Part shown: positions 9,239 through 17,239 of the stretch, piece after piece
Numbering within the stretch: the first letter of the stretch is position 1
How the letters are laid out: each line of letters opens with the position of its first letter
NCBI RefSeq assembly: GCF_026340095.1
Contig: NZ_JAPEPO010000001.1
Location: 3,688,501-3,752,500 of the forward strand
DNA length: 64,000 nucleotides
Direction of reading: 5' to 3'
Source: Streptomyces sp. NBC_01446
GTDB lineage: Bacteria; Actinomycetota; Actinomycetes; Streptomycetales; Streptomycetaceae
Position numbers and translations under genes: made by a program
The notes under the pieces: generated by a model
Database searches by the model: none
Told to the model about the DNA's origin: nothing
The model's input: only the letters and a program-made list of their open reading frames with translations

Positions 9239-9286
9239 GTCGCTGTCTTTGTCGCTGTCTTTGTCGCTGTCTTTGTCGCTGTCTTT
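9239..9286. repeat. four 12-bp tandem repeats upstream of the TipA-like gene
   Basis: Four perfect copies of GTCGCTGTCTTT lie in the region between the TipA-like gene (minus) and the ClC gene (plus), and weaker variants continue to about 9330. The unit starts 19 bases before the GTG start of the regulator, where its promoter or leader should be. Confidence 0.9.
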
Positions 9287-9431
9287 GTCGGTGCCTGCGT
9301 CCGTGTCTTTGTCGGCGCCTGTGTCGGCGCCTTCGTCGGCACGGGTCCCAGCGTGCAGCCTCACGTCACGTGAGGTGCAAGCGGCAATTCCTCCGGGTGT
9401 TATGCGGCTTTCGTCCGCTTATGGTGTGCCG

Positions 9432-10709
9432 GTGAGCACCGACGAGCAGGCCGCGCCCCAGGAGACCACCCCGGCACGGGCGTTGCTGCCGCTGGTCGTC
9501 CCCGCGCTCGTCGTAGGCGTCGCGTGCAGCCTGCTGTTCCTCGGCGTGAGCGAGCTCGCCGAGAAGCTCCAGCACGTGCTGTGGACGGACCTGCCCGACG
9601 CGCTCGGCATCGGCGGGTACTCCTCGCTCTGGATGATCGTCATGCTGACCACGACCGGCATCCTCGTAGGCCTCGTCGTCTGGAAGGCGCCCGGTCACGC
9701 GGGACCCGACCCGGCCACCATCGGGCTCGCGAGCGCGCCGCTGCCGCCGTTCCTGCTGCCCGGGCTGCTCGTCGCGACCGCGCTGATGCTGGCCGGCGGG
9801 CCCAGCCTCGGCCCCGAGAACCCGATCATCGCCGCCAACATCGCCCTCGTGTTCTGGCTCGGCGCGAAGGCCATGCCCGTCGTGCCCCCCGCGCTCTGGG
9901 TCTCGCTGGCCGAGGCGGCGACGCTCGGCGCACTGTTCGGCACACCCGTCGCCGCCGCCCTCGTCATCTCCGAGGCCCTCGCCGGCAGGCAGATCAGGGG
10001 CTCGCTGTGGGACGCCCTGTTCGCGCCGCTCCTCGCGGCCGCGACAGGCGCGATGACCACGACCCTCGTCGCACACCCCACCTTCGACCTCGGTCTGCCC
10101 GCCGTCCCCCGGCCGGGCTGGGGTGACCTCCTCGCCTCCCTGGTGATCACCTCCGTGGCCGCGGTCCTCGGCATGGCGGCCGTCTACGCCTTCCCTCACA
10201 CGCACGCCGCGTTCGGACGCCTCAAGCACCCCATGCTGATGCTGCCCGCGGGCGGGCTCGTGCTCGGTCTGCTCGGCGCGCTCGGCGGACATCTCACGCT
10301 CTTCAAGGGCCTCGACGAGGTCGCCGAGCTGGCCCGGCACCCCGACGGCTGGTCGGCCGGCGAGTTCGCCCTGATGACGGTGGTGAAGCTGGCGGCCCTG
10401 CTGGTCGCCGCCTCCTGCGGCTTCCGCGGCGGCCGGATCTTCCCCGCGGTCTTCGTCGGGTCGGCCTTCGGCCTCCTCGCCCACGCGCTCGTGCCGGGCG
10501 TGCACCCCGCCGTCGGCGTCTCGGCGGGCGTCCTCGGCATCCTGCTCGCCATCACCCGGCAGGGCTGGATCAGCCTGTTCACCGCGGCCGTCCTCGTCGC
10601 GTCCCCGGCGATCATCGCCCTGCTGTGCATCGCCTCGCTGCCGGGCTGGATCCTGGTCACCGGACGCCCCCAGATGCAGCTGCGCGACGACGGCACGTCC
10701 GTGCGCTGA
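9432..10709 (+). CDS. ClC-family ion channel or antiporter-like membrane protein
   Basis: About 425 aa with ten or more hydrophobic segments. The anion-pore motifs of the ClC family are recognisable in modified form: GGPSLGPENPI where the family has GREGPxV, and GFRGGRIFPAVFVGSAFG for the GxFxPxL element. The first GSGIP-type motif is not clear. The glutamate in LGPEN may be the gating residue. Substrate and direction are not predictable. The GTG at 9432 gives a sensible N-terminus but no ribosome binding site is seen; an in-frame ATG at 9400 adds 11 residues (MRLSSAYGVPV). It is divergent from the TipA-like gene across the 12-bp repeats. Confidence 0.8.
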   Translation: MSTDEQAAPQETTPARALLPLVVPALVVGVACSLLFLGVSELAEKLQHVLWTDLPDALGIGGYSSLWMIVMLTTTGILVGLVVWKAPGHAGPDPATIGLASAPLPPFLLPGLLVATALMLAGGPSLGPENPIIAANIALVFWLGAKAMPVVPPALWVSLAEAATLGALFGTPVAAALVISEALAGRQIRGSLWDALFAPLLAAATGAMTTTLVAHPTFDLGLPAVPRPGWGDLLASLVITSVAAVLGMAAVYAFPHTHAAFGRLKHPMLMLPAGGLVLGLLGALGGHLTLFKGLDEVAELARHPDGWSAGEFALMTVVKLAALLVAASCGFRGGRIFPAVFVGSAFGLLAHALVPGVHPAVGVSAGVLGILLAITRQGWISLFTAAVLVASPAIIALLCIASLPGWILVTGRPQMQLRDDGTSVR

Positions 10710-10815
10710 GCGGTACCGCCGAACGGCGCGGCCGCGCGGTCTCGCCGGGCGGGACACCCCACCTCTCCGTATCCTCGCGATGAGGCCACGACCCGTATCG
10801 AGGGAGCCCGCGACG

Positions 10816-12228
10816 ATGCCGCTGCACCACGGTCCCGACCAGCACGACGAGCGCCCGATGGCCGTCAACCCCTTCTACGGCGAGGCCAATCCGGTCGGCG
10901 GCATGACCGACGCCCCGCCCAAGCACCGGCTGCCCGACGACCCCATGCCGCCCTCCACGGCGTACCAGCTGGTCCACGACGAGCTGATGCTCGACGGCAA
11001 CGCACGGCTCAACCTCGCCACGTTCGTCACCACATGGATGGAACCGCAGGCCGGCGTCCTGATGGGCGAGTGCAGAGACAAGAACATGATCGACAAGGAC
11101 GAGTACCCGCGCACCGCGGAGCTGGAGCGGCGCTGTGTGTCGATGCTCGCCCACCTGTGGAACGCCCCCGACCCGGACGGCGCCGTCGGCTGCTCGACCA
11201 CCGGTTCGAGCGAGGCGTGCATGCTCGCCGGGATGGCCCTCAAGCGCCGCTGGATGAAGCGGAACACCGACCGCTACCCGTCCAAGCACGCCCGCCCGAA
11301 CCTCGTCATGGGCATCAACGTCCAGGTCTGCTGGGACAAGTTCTGCAACTTCTGGGAGGTCGAGGCGCGCCAGGTCCCCATGGACGGCGACCGCTTCCAC
11401 CTCGATCCGCAGGCCGCCGCCGATCTGTGCGACGAGAACACCATCGGCGTCGTCGGCATCCTCGGCTCGACGTTCGACGGTTCGTACGAGCCGATCGCGG
11501 AGCTGTGCGCCGCCCTCGACACCCTCCATGAGAAGACCGGCCTCGACATCCCCGTCCACGTCGACGGCGCCTCCGGCGGCATGATCGCGCCCTTCATCGA
11601 CCCCGAGCTGGTCTGGGACTTCCGCCTGCCGCGGGTGTCGTCCATCAACACGTCGGGCCACAAGTACGGCCTCGTCTACCCCGGCGTCGGCTGGGCCCTG
11701 TGGCGTACGGCGGACGACCTGCCGGAGGATCTGGTCTTCCGGGTCAACTACCTGGGCGGCGACATGCCGACCTTCGCCCTCAACTTCTCCCGGCCCGGCG
11801 CGCAGGTCGTCGCGCAGTACTACACGTTCCTGCGCCTGGGCCGCGAGGGCTACCGCGCGGTCCAGCAGTCGACCCGGGACGTCGCCCGAGGCCTCGCCGA
11901 ACGCATCGAGTCCCTCGGCGACTTCCAGCTCATCACGCGCGGCGACCAACTGCCCGTCGTCACCTTCACGACAGCACCCGAGGTGAAGGCGTACGACGTC
12001 TTCGACGTCTCGCGCCGCCTGCGCGAATTCGGCTGGCTCGTGCCCGCGTACACCTTCCCCGCGCACCGCCAGGACCTGGCGGTGCTGCGGCTGGTGTGCC
12101 GCAACGGCTTCTCGGCGGACCTGGCGGCGCTCTTCCTCTCCGACCTCAACCGCCTGCTGCCCGAACTGCGCCGACAGGCGCACCCGCTGACCCGCGACAA
12201 AGAGGCGGCGACCGCCTTCCACCACTGA
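10816..12228 (+). CDS. gadB: glutamate decarboxylase (PLP dependent)
   Basis: 470 aa. It converts glutamate to GABA plus CO2, consuming a proton, a reaction used for acid tolerance or carbon and nitrogen metabolism. The pyridoxal-phosphate lysine lies in SINTSGHKYGLVYPGVGW, and the cofactor segments GCSTTGSSEACMLAG and PVHVDGASGGMIAPF match group II decarboxylases of the glutamate type. The ATG at 10816 has GGGAG 10 bases upstream. No antiporter gadC is adjacent. The ClC-type gene immediately upstream may be meaningful, because some enterobacterial ClC proteins support acid resistance by counter-ion movement; that link is inference. Confidence 0.93.
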   Translation: MPLHHGPDQHDERPMAVNPFYGEANPVGGMTDAPPKHRLPDDPMPPSTAYQLVHDELMLDGNARLNLATFVTTWMEPQAGVLMGECRDKNMIDKDEYPRTAELERRCVSMLAHLWNAPDPDGAVGCSTTGSSEACMLAGMALKRRWMKRNTDRYPSKHARPNLVMGINVQVCWDKFCNFWEVEARQVPMDGDRFHLDPQAAADLCDENTIGVVGILGSTFDGSYEPIAELCAALDTLHEKTGLDIPVHVDGASGGMIAPFIDPELVWDFRLPRVSSINTSGHKYGLVYPGVGWALWRTADDLPEDLVFRVNYLGGDMPTFALNFSRPGAQVVAQYYTFLRLGREGYRAVQQSTRDVARGLAERIESLGDFQLITRGDQLPVVTFTTAPEVKAYDVFDVSRRLREFGWLVPAYTFPAHRQDLAVLRLVCRNGFSADLAALFLSDLNRLLPELRRQAHPLTRDKEAATAFHH

Positions 12229-12287
12229 CACCGTTCACGGGCCCCATCCGCCGAGCCCTGCTCACTGAGCGCCGCACACGCAGAGCC

Positions 12288-13058
12288 CTATCTGCTGAGC
12301 GCCGCGAACTTCCGTACCGCCGGCGGGAAGAACACCGCGAGCAGCGCGAGCGGCCAGAGCACCGCCGCCCACAGATGCCCCGGCTCCCCACCGGGGCCGC
12401 CGAACAGGTCCCGTACGGCCGTCGCCGTGTGCGACATCGGGTTCCACTCGACGACCGTGCCCAGCCAGCCCGGCATCGAGCCGGGCTCGGCGAGCGCGTT
12501 CGACAGGAATCCGACCGGCCAGACCAGGATCTGCACGGCCTGCACCAGCTCCGGCTTCCCCGCCACCATCGCCAGGTGGATGCCGATCCACAGCATCGCG
12601 AACCGGAAGAGGAGCAGCAGGCCGAGCGCGCCGAGGAGGGCCCCGGTCGAGCCGTGCGGACGCCAGCCGATCACGTAACCGACGCCGGTCATCACGACAA
12701 GCGCGGCGGCCGACTGGAGCATGTCGGCGGCCGAACGGCCCACCAGCACCGCTCCGTTGACCATCGGCATCGACCTGAACCGGTCGATCACGCCCTTATT
12801 GAGATCCTGCGTCACCGCCAGCATCGTCGCCTCGAGCCCGAACGCCATGGTGAGCGCGAGCATGCCCGGCACCAGATAGTCGACGTACTCGCCCTCGACG
12901 CCCTTGCCGCCGCCGATCAGGAAGCCGAACATCAGCAGCAGCATCACCGGGAAGACCAGACCCACCACGATCTGCGTCGGCTGCCGCGCCCAATGCGCAA
13001 GCTCGCGCCGCGTCATGGTCCACGAGTCGGCGACGGCCCAGCTCATCGGCGTACTCAT
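12288..13058 (-). CDS. ABC-2 type permease (DrrB-like drug efflux)
   Basis: 256 aa with six hydrophobic segments. The N-terminus is that of DrrB-type permeases (SWTMTRRELAHWARQPTQ), followed by VVGLVFPVMLLLMFGFLIGG and the conserved GLEATMLAVTQDLNKGVIDRFRSMP-type coupling segment. It forms the membrane half of an exporter with the ATPase encoded just upstream. Its start overlaps that stop by four bases (ATGA), so translation is coupled. Substrates of this family are hydrophobic antibiotics and lipids; the substrate here is unknown. It is convergent with gadB. Confidence 0.93.
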   Translation of the reverse strand: MSTPMSWAVADSWTMTRRELAHWARQPTQIVVGLVFPVMLLLMFGFLIGGGKGVEGEYVDYLVPGMLALTMAFGLEATMLAVTQDLNKGVIDRFRSMPMVNGAVLVGRSAADMLQSAAALVVMTGVGYVIGWRPHGSTGALLGALGLLLLFRFAMLWIGIHLAMVAGKPELVQAVQILVWPVGFLSNALAEPGSMPGWLGTVVEWNPMSHTATAVRDLFGGPGGEPGHLWAAVLWPLALLAVFFPPAVRKFAALSR

Positions 13059-14032
13059 GCGGTCACCTCCGACCGGTCCGCCATGTGCCCACGTTCCGCC
13101 GTGTCCTTCTGTCCCGGTCCCGTCAGATGCAGGAACACCTCGTCCAGGGTCGGTCTGCGCACCGCGATGTCCTCCGCCTCCACACCCGCCTCCTGAAGCG
13201 CCCGCACGGCCTCGGTGAGCGCGGCCATCCGGTCGGCGACGGGCGCACTGACCAGCCGGCGGTCCTTGTCGACCGTGGCACCGTCCGGCAACAGCCGTGC
13301 CGCCACGCCCAGTTGTGCCCCGTCCCGCACGACGACGTCGATCCGGTCGCCGCCGAGCCGCGCCTTCAGCTCGTCGGCCGTCCCCTCGGCGACGACCCGG
13401 CCCCGGTCCACGACCGAGATGCGGTCGGCGAGCTGGTCGGCCTCCTCCAGATACTGCGTCGTGAGCAGCACCGTCGTACCGCCCCCGACCAGCGAGCGCA
13501 CCGCGCCCCACACCTCGGCCCGCCCACGCGGATCGAGGCCCGTCGTCGGCTCGTCCAGGAAGAGCACCTCGGGGTCCGTGATGAGGGAGGCGGCCAGGTC
13601 GAGCCGTCGCCGCATGCCGCCGCTGTACTGCCTGACCGCCTTGCGCCCGGTCCCGGCGAGGCCGAAGCGCTCAAGGAGTTCGCCGGCCCGCACCCGCGCG
13701 CGCCGGGCACCCAGGTGGTGGAGGCGGCCGAACATCTCCAGGTTCTGCCACCCGCCGAGCTCCTCGTCCACCGCCGCGTGCTGGCCGAGGAGCCCGATGC
13801 GGCGCCGCACCTCGTCCGCCTGCCGCCGCACGTCGTACCCCGCCACCTCGACCCGGCCCTCGTCGACCCGCAACAGCGTCGTCATGGCGCGGACGGCCGT
13901 CGTCTTGCCCGCGCCGTTCGGACCGAGCAGGCCGTGGACGGTGCCGCGGGCGACCGTGAGGTCGAGCCCGTCCAGCGCCCACTTGTCCCCGTACCTCTTC
14001 CGTGTGCCCTCGACGATGATCGCGTCGGTCAT
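13055..14032 (-). CDS. ABC transporter ATP-binding protein (DrrA-like daunorubicin resistance family)
   Basis: 325 aa. Walker A is GLLGPNGAGKTT, the signature is QYSGGMRRRLDLAASL, and Walker B is LFLDEPTTGLDP. The C-terminal 90 residues are the DrrA-type extension (DERFLxLT-like RPTLDEVFLHLTG). ATG 14032 follows GGGAGGAG. The gene is expressed from a promoter that lies between two copies of a palindrome matching the next gene, a PadR repressor, and drives this gene and the permease. Confidence 0.95.
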   Translation of the reverse strand: MTDAIIVEGTRKRYGDKWALDGLDLTVARGTVHGLLGPNGAGKTTAVRAMTTLLRVDEGRVEVAGYDVRRQADEVRRRIGLLGQHAAVDEELGGWQNLEMFGRLHHLGARRARVRAGELLERFGLAGTGRKAVRQYSGGMRRRLDLAASLITDPEVLFLDEPTTGLDPRGRAEVWGAVRSLVGGGTTVLLTTQYLEEADQLADRISVVDRGRVVAEGTADELKARLGGDRIDVVVRDGAQLGVAARLLPDGATVDKDRRLVSAPVADRMAALTEAVRALQEAGVEAEDIAVRRPTLDEVFLHLTGPGQKDTAERGHMADRSEVTA

Positions 14033-14058
14033 CCGGCTCCTCCCACCGAGAACCTCAC

Positions 14059-14119
14059 TAATCAAATTTGACTAGGCTGGAAAGGTATCCCCGCCTCCAT
14101 CGTTAGTCAAACTTGATTA
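14059..14119 (-). promoter_or_regulatory. promoter of the ABC operon with two putative PadR operators
   Basis: Two nearly identical 16-bp palindromes lie at 14059-14074 (TAATCAAATTTGACTA) and 14104-14119 (TAGTCAAACTTGATTA). In opposite orientation they differ at a single base. Read on the minus strand, the second supplies the -35 box TTGACT (14105-14110), and 17 bases later is a -10-like TACCTT (14082-14087). The first palindrome then falls just after the likely transcription start. Two sites flanking the promoter core fit repression by the adjacent PadR protein. The 14104 site also overlaps the last codons of that gene. Confidence 0.7.
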
Positions 14120-14758
14120 ACGCGGATCCCCGGGATCCGGCTCACCCGTGGCGTAGGGGTTCTCCTGCCCCTCGGCGAGCACCCCGACAAAGGGCTCACC
14201 CTCCCCCGCGAATGTGTACGCGCCGCCCTCGATCCGGCCGATCAGCCCCCGCGTCCACTCCGCGCCGGCGTCGGCCGAGTGCACCCAGAAATTCATGATC
14301 TCGCCGATGTGGCCGAGCCGTTCGGGCCCGTCCTCGGGCGTGTAGTACTCAGTGACCGCGCGCCGCCACTCCTCGATGCCTTCCACGCGCCGGCGCAGCA
14401 GCTCCACCGCTTCCCGCCGCGGCAGATCGACGATGAAGCCGAGCGCCGCCGAGAGGATGTCCGGCTTCTGGTCGTACGTCACGAGCGCCTCCCGCAGCAG
14501 CGTGAGGAACTCCTCGGTGCCCTTGTCCGTGATCTCGTACTCGGTGCGCGGCGGGCCGCCGGCCGTGGAGGGCGCGATCTCGTGCGCGACGAGGAATCCC
14601 TGCTTCGCCATCTGCTTGAGCGCGTGATAGATCGACCCGGGCTTGGCGTTCGACCACTCGTGCGCGCCCCAGTATTCGAGGTCGTTGCGCACCTGGTACC
14701 CGTGCGCGCGGCCGTGCTGGCGTACGGCCCCGAGGACCAGGAGGCGGATCGCTGACAT
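14117..14758 (-). CDS. PadR-family transcriptional repressor
   Basis: 213 aa. The N-terminal winged helix is typical (IRLLVLGAVRQHGRAHGYQVRNDLE ... GSIYHALKQMAKQGFL), followed by a C-terminal helical dimer domain (PadR subfamily with Vir_act_alpha_C-like helices). It lies directly upstream of the ABC operon in the same direction, and two palindromes sit in the gap. Its own start at 14758 has a TACGCT box 7 bases upstream and no Shine-Dalgarno, so its mRNA is probably leaderless. The classic role is release of an efflux-pump operon in response to a drug ligand. Confidence 0.92.
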   Translation of the reverse strand: MSAIRLLVLGAVRQHGRAHGYQVRNDLEYWGAHEWSNAKPGSIYHALKQMAKQGFLVAHEIAPSTAGGPPRTEYEITDKGTEEFLTLLREALVTYDQKPDILSAALGFIVDLPRREAVELLRRRVEGIEEWRRAVTEYYTPEDGPERLGHIGEIMNFWVHSADAGAEWTRGLIGRIEGGAYTFAGEGEPFVGVLAEGQENPYATGEPDPGDPR

Positions 14759-14776
14759 GGGCCCCAGCGTAGGACG

Positions 14777-15316
14777 TCACTCCCGCGCCATCTCCACCAG
14801 CTCGTACGCCGTCTTCCCGTCCAGGGACTCGCGGATGATGTCCGCGTGCCCCGCGTGCCGGGCCGCCTCCCGGATCAGATGGAGCAGCAGCCACCGCACG
14901 GACACCTCCTCCTCGCCCGGCGACCAGTGATGGCGGGGCAGCGGGAACGTGTCGTCGAGGCTCGGCACCGACCGGACGAACTCCTCGGTGGCCAGCGCCA
15001 CCTTGTCCCAGTAGGCGAGGGCCGACTCTACGGACTCGTCGCCCACGAGCCGGAAGCTGTCGGCCCAGTTCTCCTCGGTGCGCTGCATGTCGGGCGCGAC
15101 CTGCCGGGCCCGCGCCACCCACCCCTGCTCGGTCTCCGCGACATGCTTGACCAGCCCGGACAGCGACAGGGCGCTGGCGCTCGGCGTCGCCGCGGCCTGC
15201 TCGTCGGTCAGCCCGAGCACGGCCCGCCGGACGGCGCCGCGCTGCCCGGCGAGAAAGATCAGGAGCGTGCCGCGCTCGTCGCCACGGATCTCCGCGTTCC
15301 CTCGAGTCGCCATCAT
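14777..15316 (-). CDS. DinB-family (DUF664) protein
   Basis: About 179 aa forming a four-helix bundle. Histidines that could bind metal are in GLVKHVAETEQGW near residue 53, and in WLLLHLIREAARHAGHADIIRE near 140-160. This pattern is typical of DinB/YfiT-like putative thiol-dependent S-transferases; biochemical activity is unproven. Two adjacent ATGs (15316 and 15313) follow GAAGG. It is divergent from the VOC gene, and the two 16-bp palindromes in the gap may control both sides. Confidence 0.85.
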   Translation of the reverse strand: MMATRGNAEIRGDERGTLLIFLAGQRGAVRRAVLGLTDEQAAATPSASALSLSGLVKHVAETEQGWVARARQVAPDMQRTEENWADSFRLVGDESVESALAYWDKVALATEEFVRSVPSLDDTFPLPRHHWSPGEEEVSVRWLLLHLIREAARHAGHADIIRESLDGKTAYELVEMARE

Positions 15317-15414
15317 GGGCCGCCTTCCATCGGTTCCGACGCCTGTACGGACGAAGGTAGAGGGAATCGCGGTCGGCTTCGGCCCCAAGCGGCACCACCC
15401 CGGGAAAGTATCGC

Positions 15415-15461
15415 GTAGGAATTTTCCTACCTTTGACGCGTAGGGAAATTCCTACTTATAG
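15415..15461 (+). promoter_or_regulatory. promoter with two ArsR-type operators
   Basis: Two 16-bp palindromes occur 25 bases apart: GTAGGAATTTTCCTAC at 15415-15430 and GTAGGGAAATTCCTAC at 15440-15455. A -35 box TTGACG (15433-15438) and a -10 box TTATAG (15456-15461) are separated by exactly 17 bases, and the second palindrome fills that spacer almost completely. The VOC start codon at 15469 is only 7 bases after the -10 box, so the transcript should be leaderless. The natural binding protein is the ArsR-family regulator encoded second in the operon. Confidence 0.75.
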
Positions 15462-15468
15462 TCCGGGC

Positions 15469-15855
15469 ATGAGCAGCCACACGAACATCACGCACGCCTC
15501 CTTCATCACCCTCCCTGTCGCCGACCAGGACCGCGCCCTGCGCTTCTACGTCGACGTGCTCGGCTTCGACGTCATGGCCGACCGTGAGATGCCGCCGGGC
15601 CGCTGGCTCCAGGTCGCACCCGCGGGCGCGCAAACCGTCTTCACGCTGGCCGGCCCGGGCATGGGGGATTTCACCCCGGGTTCGGCGCGGGGGATCATGT
15701 TGGTGACGACCGACGTCGACGCCGACTGCGCGCGGCTCACCGCCGCCGGGGCCGAGGTCACCGGCCCCGACGACGTGCCGTGGGGGCGCATGGCCTCCTT
15801 CAGCGACCCGGACGGCAACGCACTGATGCTCATCACGGAGAAGGAAGGCTTCTGA
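15469..15855 (+). CDS. VOC-family (glyoxalase/dioxygenase fold) protein
   Basis: 128 aa. The vicinal-oxygen-chelate fold is seen from the beta-alpha-beta start ITLPVADQDRALRFYVDVLGFDV and the closing MASFSDPDGNALMLITE. Members include glyoxalase I, dioxygenases and antibiotic-binding or resistance proteins. No substrate can be assigned. Start is the ATG at 15469, 7 bases after the -10 box, so no ribosome binding site is expected. First gene of an operon with an ArsR regulator and an SRPBCC protein. Confidence 0.9.
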   Translation: MSSHTNITHASFITLPVADQDRALRFYVDVLGFDVMADREMPPGRWLQVAPAGAQTVFTLAGPGMGDFTPGSARGIMLVTTDVDADCARLTAAGAEVTGPDDVPWGRMASFSDPDGNALMLITEKEGF

Positions 15856-15860
15856 CGCCG

Positions 15861-16217
15861 ATGGCTACCGTGAGCGCGACCGACACCGCCGGCCAGGACC
15901 GGCTGTTCGCCGCGCTCGCCAACGGAACACGACGCGAGGTGCTCCGCCTCCTCAGGGACGAGGGCCCCCAGCCCGTCCAGGCCCTCGCCGACCACTTCGC
16001 GATGCGCCGGCCCAGCCTCTCGGAGCACCTCAAGGTGCTGCGCGAGGCCGGCCTCGTATCGGAGGAACGCGCGGGACGGCAGCGCATCTACCGGCTCGAG
16101 GCCGCCCCCCTGGCCGAGGTGCAGGACTGGCTCCATCCGTACGAGCGGTTCTGGCGCGGCCGCCTGAAGGGGCTCGCCGAACTCCTCGACCGCATGCCCG
16201 ACGATGACGGGTCATGA
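15861..16217 (+). CDS. ArsR-family winged-helix regulator
   Basis: 118 aa. The HTH core is clear: LFAALANGTRREVLRLLRDEGPQPVQALADHF, then RRPSLSEHLKVLREAGLVSEERAGRQRIYRL. There is no cysteine-rich metal site such as ELCVCDL, so it probably belongs to the metal-independent group often linked to SRPBCC genes. It starts 5 bases after the VOC stop and overlaps the next gene by four bases (ATGA). I infer that it binds the two palindromes in the operon promoter. Confidence 0.93.
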   Translation: MATVSATDTAGQDRLFAALANGTRREVLRLLRDEGPQPVQALADHFAMRRPSLSEHLKVLREAGLVSEERAGRQRIYRLEAAPLAEVQDWLHPYERFWRGRLKGLAELLDRMPDDDGS

Positions 16218-16657
16218 GTCTCACGAGCATCACCGTCGACCAGTTCCTCCCTCACCCGCCCGCCAAGGTCTGGCGCGCCCTCACCGAACCCGAGCTGATC
16301 ACCCAGTGGCTGATGCCGGGCAGTGAGGACTTCCGCCTGGAGGTGGGCCACCGGTACGTGATGACGACCGTGCCGCGACCCAACACCGGCTTCTCCGGCA
16401 CCGTCGACGTCGAGGTCCTCGCGTACGCGGAGGAGCGGATGCTCAGCGTCCGGTGGCAGGACCGGGATCCGGCCAATTCTGCGGACTGGACCATTACGTG
16501 GAACCTGGAGCCAGAAGGCCGTGGCACGCGTCTCTTCCTAGTGCACGACGGATTCGATCCGGACGATCCGGCACAGATGATGGCGCGGAAGATCATGGAC
16601 GGGGGCTGGCGCTCGCATGTCATGCGGGCGCTGGGGCAGACGCTCGAAGAGCTGTAA
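16214..16657 (+). CDS. SRPBCC (AHSA1-like) domain protein
   Basis: 147 aa. Start-like fold: ITVDQFLPHPPAKVWRALTEPELITQWLMPG, then a beta-rich middle, closing MMARKIMDGGWRSHVMRALGQTLEEL. These proteins hold a hydrophobic ligand in a deep pocket. Pairing of an ArsR regulator with an AHSA1 protein is very common in actinobacteria and hints that the SRPBCC or VOC protein handles the same ligand that the regulator senses. Translationally coupled to the ArsR gene. Confidence 0.9.
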   Translation: MSLTSITVDQFLPHPPAKVWRALTEPELITQWLMPGSEDFRLEVGHRYVMTTVPRPNTGFSGTVDVEVLAYAEERMLSVRWQDRDPANSADWTITWNLEPEGRGTRLFLVHDGFDPDDPAQMMARKIMDGGWRSHVMRALGQTLEEL

Positions 16658-16673
16658 CCGTGGGAACACCCCC

Positions 16674-16702
16674 CGTGCACGTGCATCTGCCCATGCATCG
16701 GC
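16674..16702 (+). promoter_or_regulatory. shared upstream element, copy A (before the DUF397 gene)
   Basis: The element begins CGTGCACGTGCATCTGCCC and ends in a TGCATC repeat. It is 27 of 29 bases identical to copy B at 17798-17826 on the opposite strand, upstream of the ATPase gene. It lies about 100 bases before the DUF397 start. I infer an operator or promoter element for the regulator at 17989. Confidence 0.65.
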
Positions 16703-16798
16703 ATGTGAACGCAGCTATGATCCAGGACAGTTGACCACTACACCTGACTCACTGGCCACATGAGCCTCATAGGCCACAGCAAGACCGGGGAGTGACCT

Positions 16799-17041
16799 GT
16801 GCACCACGTGTACAACGGCATGGCGGCCACGGAACTTCACGGTGTGGTCTGGCAGAAGAGCAGGCACAGCAACTCGCAGGGCTCCTGCGTGGAGTTCGCG
16901 AAACTGCCGGGGGGACGGGTGGCGATGCGCAACTCGAACTTCCCGGAGGGCCCGGCCCTCGTCTACACGCCCGCCGAAATCGAGGCGATGCTGCTGGGCG
17001 TCAAGGACGGGGAGTTCGATCACCTGATAGCTGACGGGTGA
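16799..17041 (+). CDS. DUF397 small protein of a whiJ-type module
   Basis: 80 aa. The DUF397 features are present: WQKSRHSNSQGSCVEFAKLPGG near residues 18-40, RNSNFPEGPALVYTPAEIEAML, and a short acidic tail. In Streptomyces these proteins pair with a DUF5753 helix-turn-helix protein and often an RsbW-like ATPase; the whiJ locus is the known example and influences development. GTG 16799 follows GGGGAG at good spacing. An overlapping frame of similar length is a shadow. Confidence 0.9.
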   Translation: MHHVYNGMAATELHGVVWQKSRHSNSQGSCVEFAKLPGGRVAMRNSNFPEGPALVYTPAEIEAMLLGVKDGEFDHLIADG

Positions 17042-17090
17042 CCGTTGCCGGGCGACGGTTGCCGGGCAACAACTGACGGATGACAACTGG

Positions 17091-17141
17091 CAGATGACAG
17101 ATGACAGATGACAGATGACAGATGACGATAACTGTCATCTG
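17091..17141. repeat. five 7-bp repeats ending in a hairpin
   Basis: Five copies of CAGATGA (17091-17125) run into a stem-loop, CAGATGAC (17119-17126) pairing with GTCATCTG (17134-17141). It lies 50 bases after the DUF397 stop and 100 bases before the ATPase stop, between convergent genes. It may act as a terminator and is likely to vary in copy number. Confidence 0.8.
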
Positions 17142-17239
17142 ATCACCGTCAGACGACAGGTGACAGGTGACAGCCGTAAGTCGTCAGCCATCACCCATGA
17201 GTCGCCAACTCTCAACTGGCGATGCCCAGTTGTCAGCCC

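Noticed and set aside
8462..9364. Longer TipA-like protein beginning at 9364
   Set aside because: Its first 48 residues are encoded by 12-bp DNA repeats (KDSD) and the GTG at 9220 has a better ribosome binding site and family N-terminus.
12288..13511. Extended permease frame reaching 13511
   Set aside because: Upstream part overlaps the ATPase gene; the ATGA-coupled ATG at 13058 is the expected start.
17091..17141. CRISPR-like short array of CAGATGA
   Set aside because: Seven-base units without spacers; a simple tandem repeat with a hairpin.
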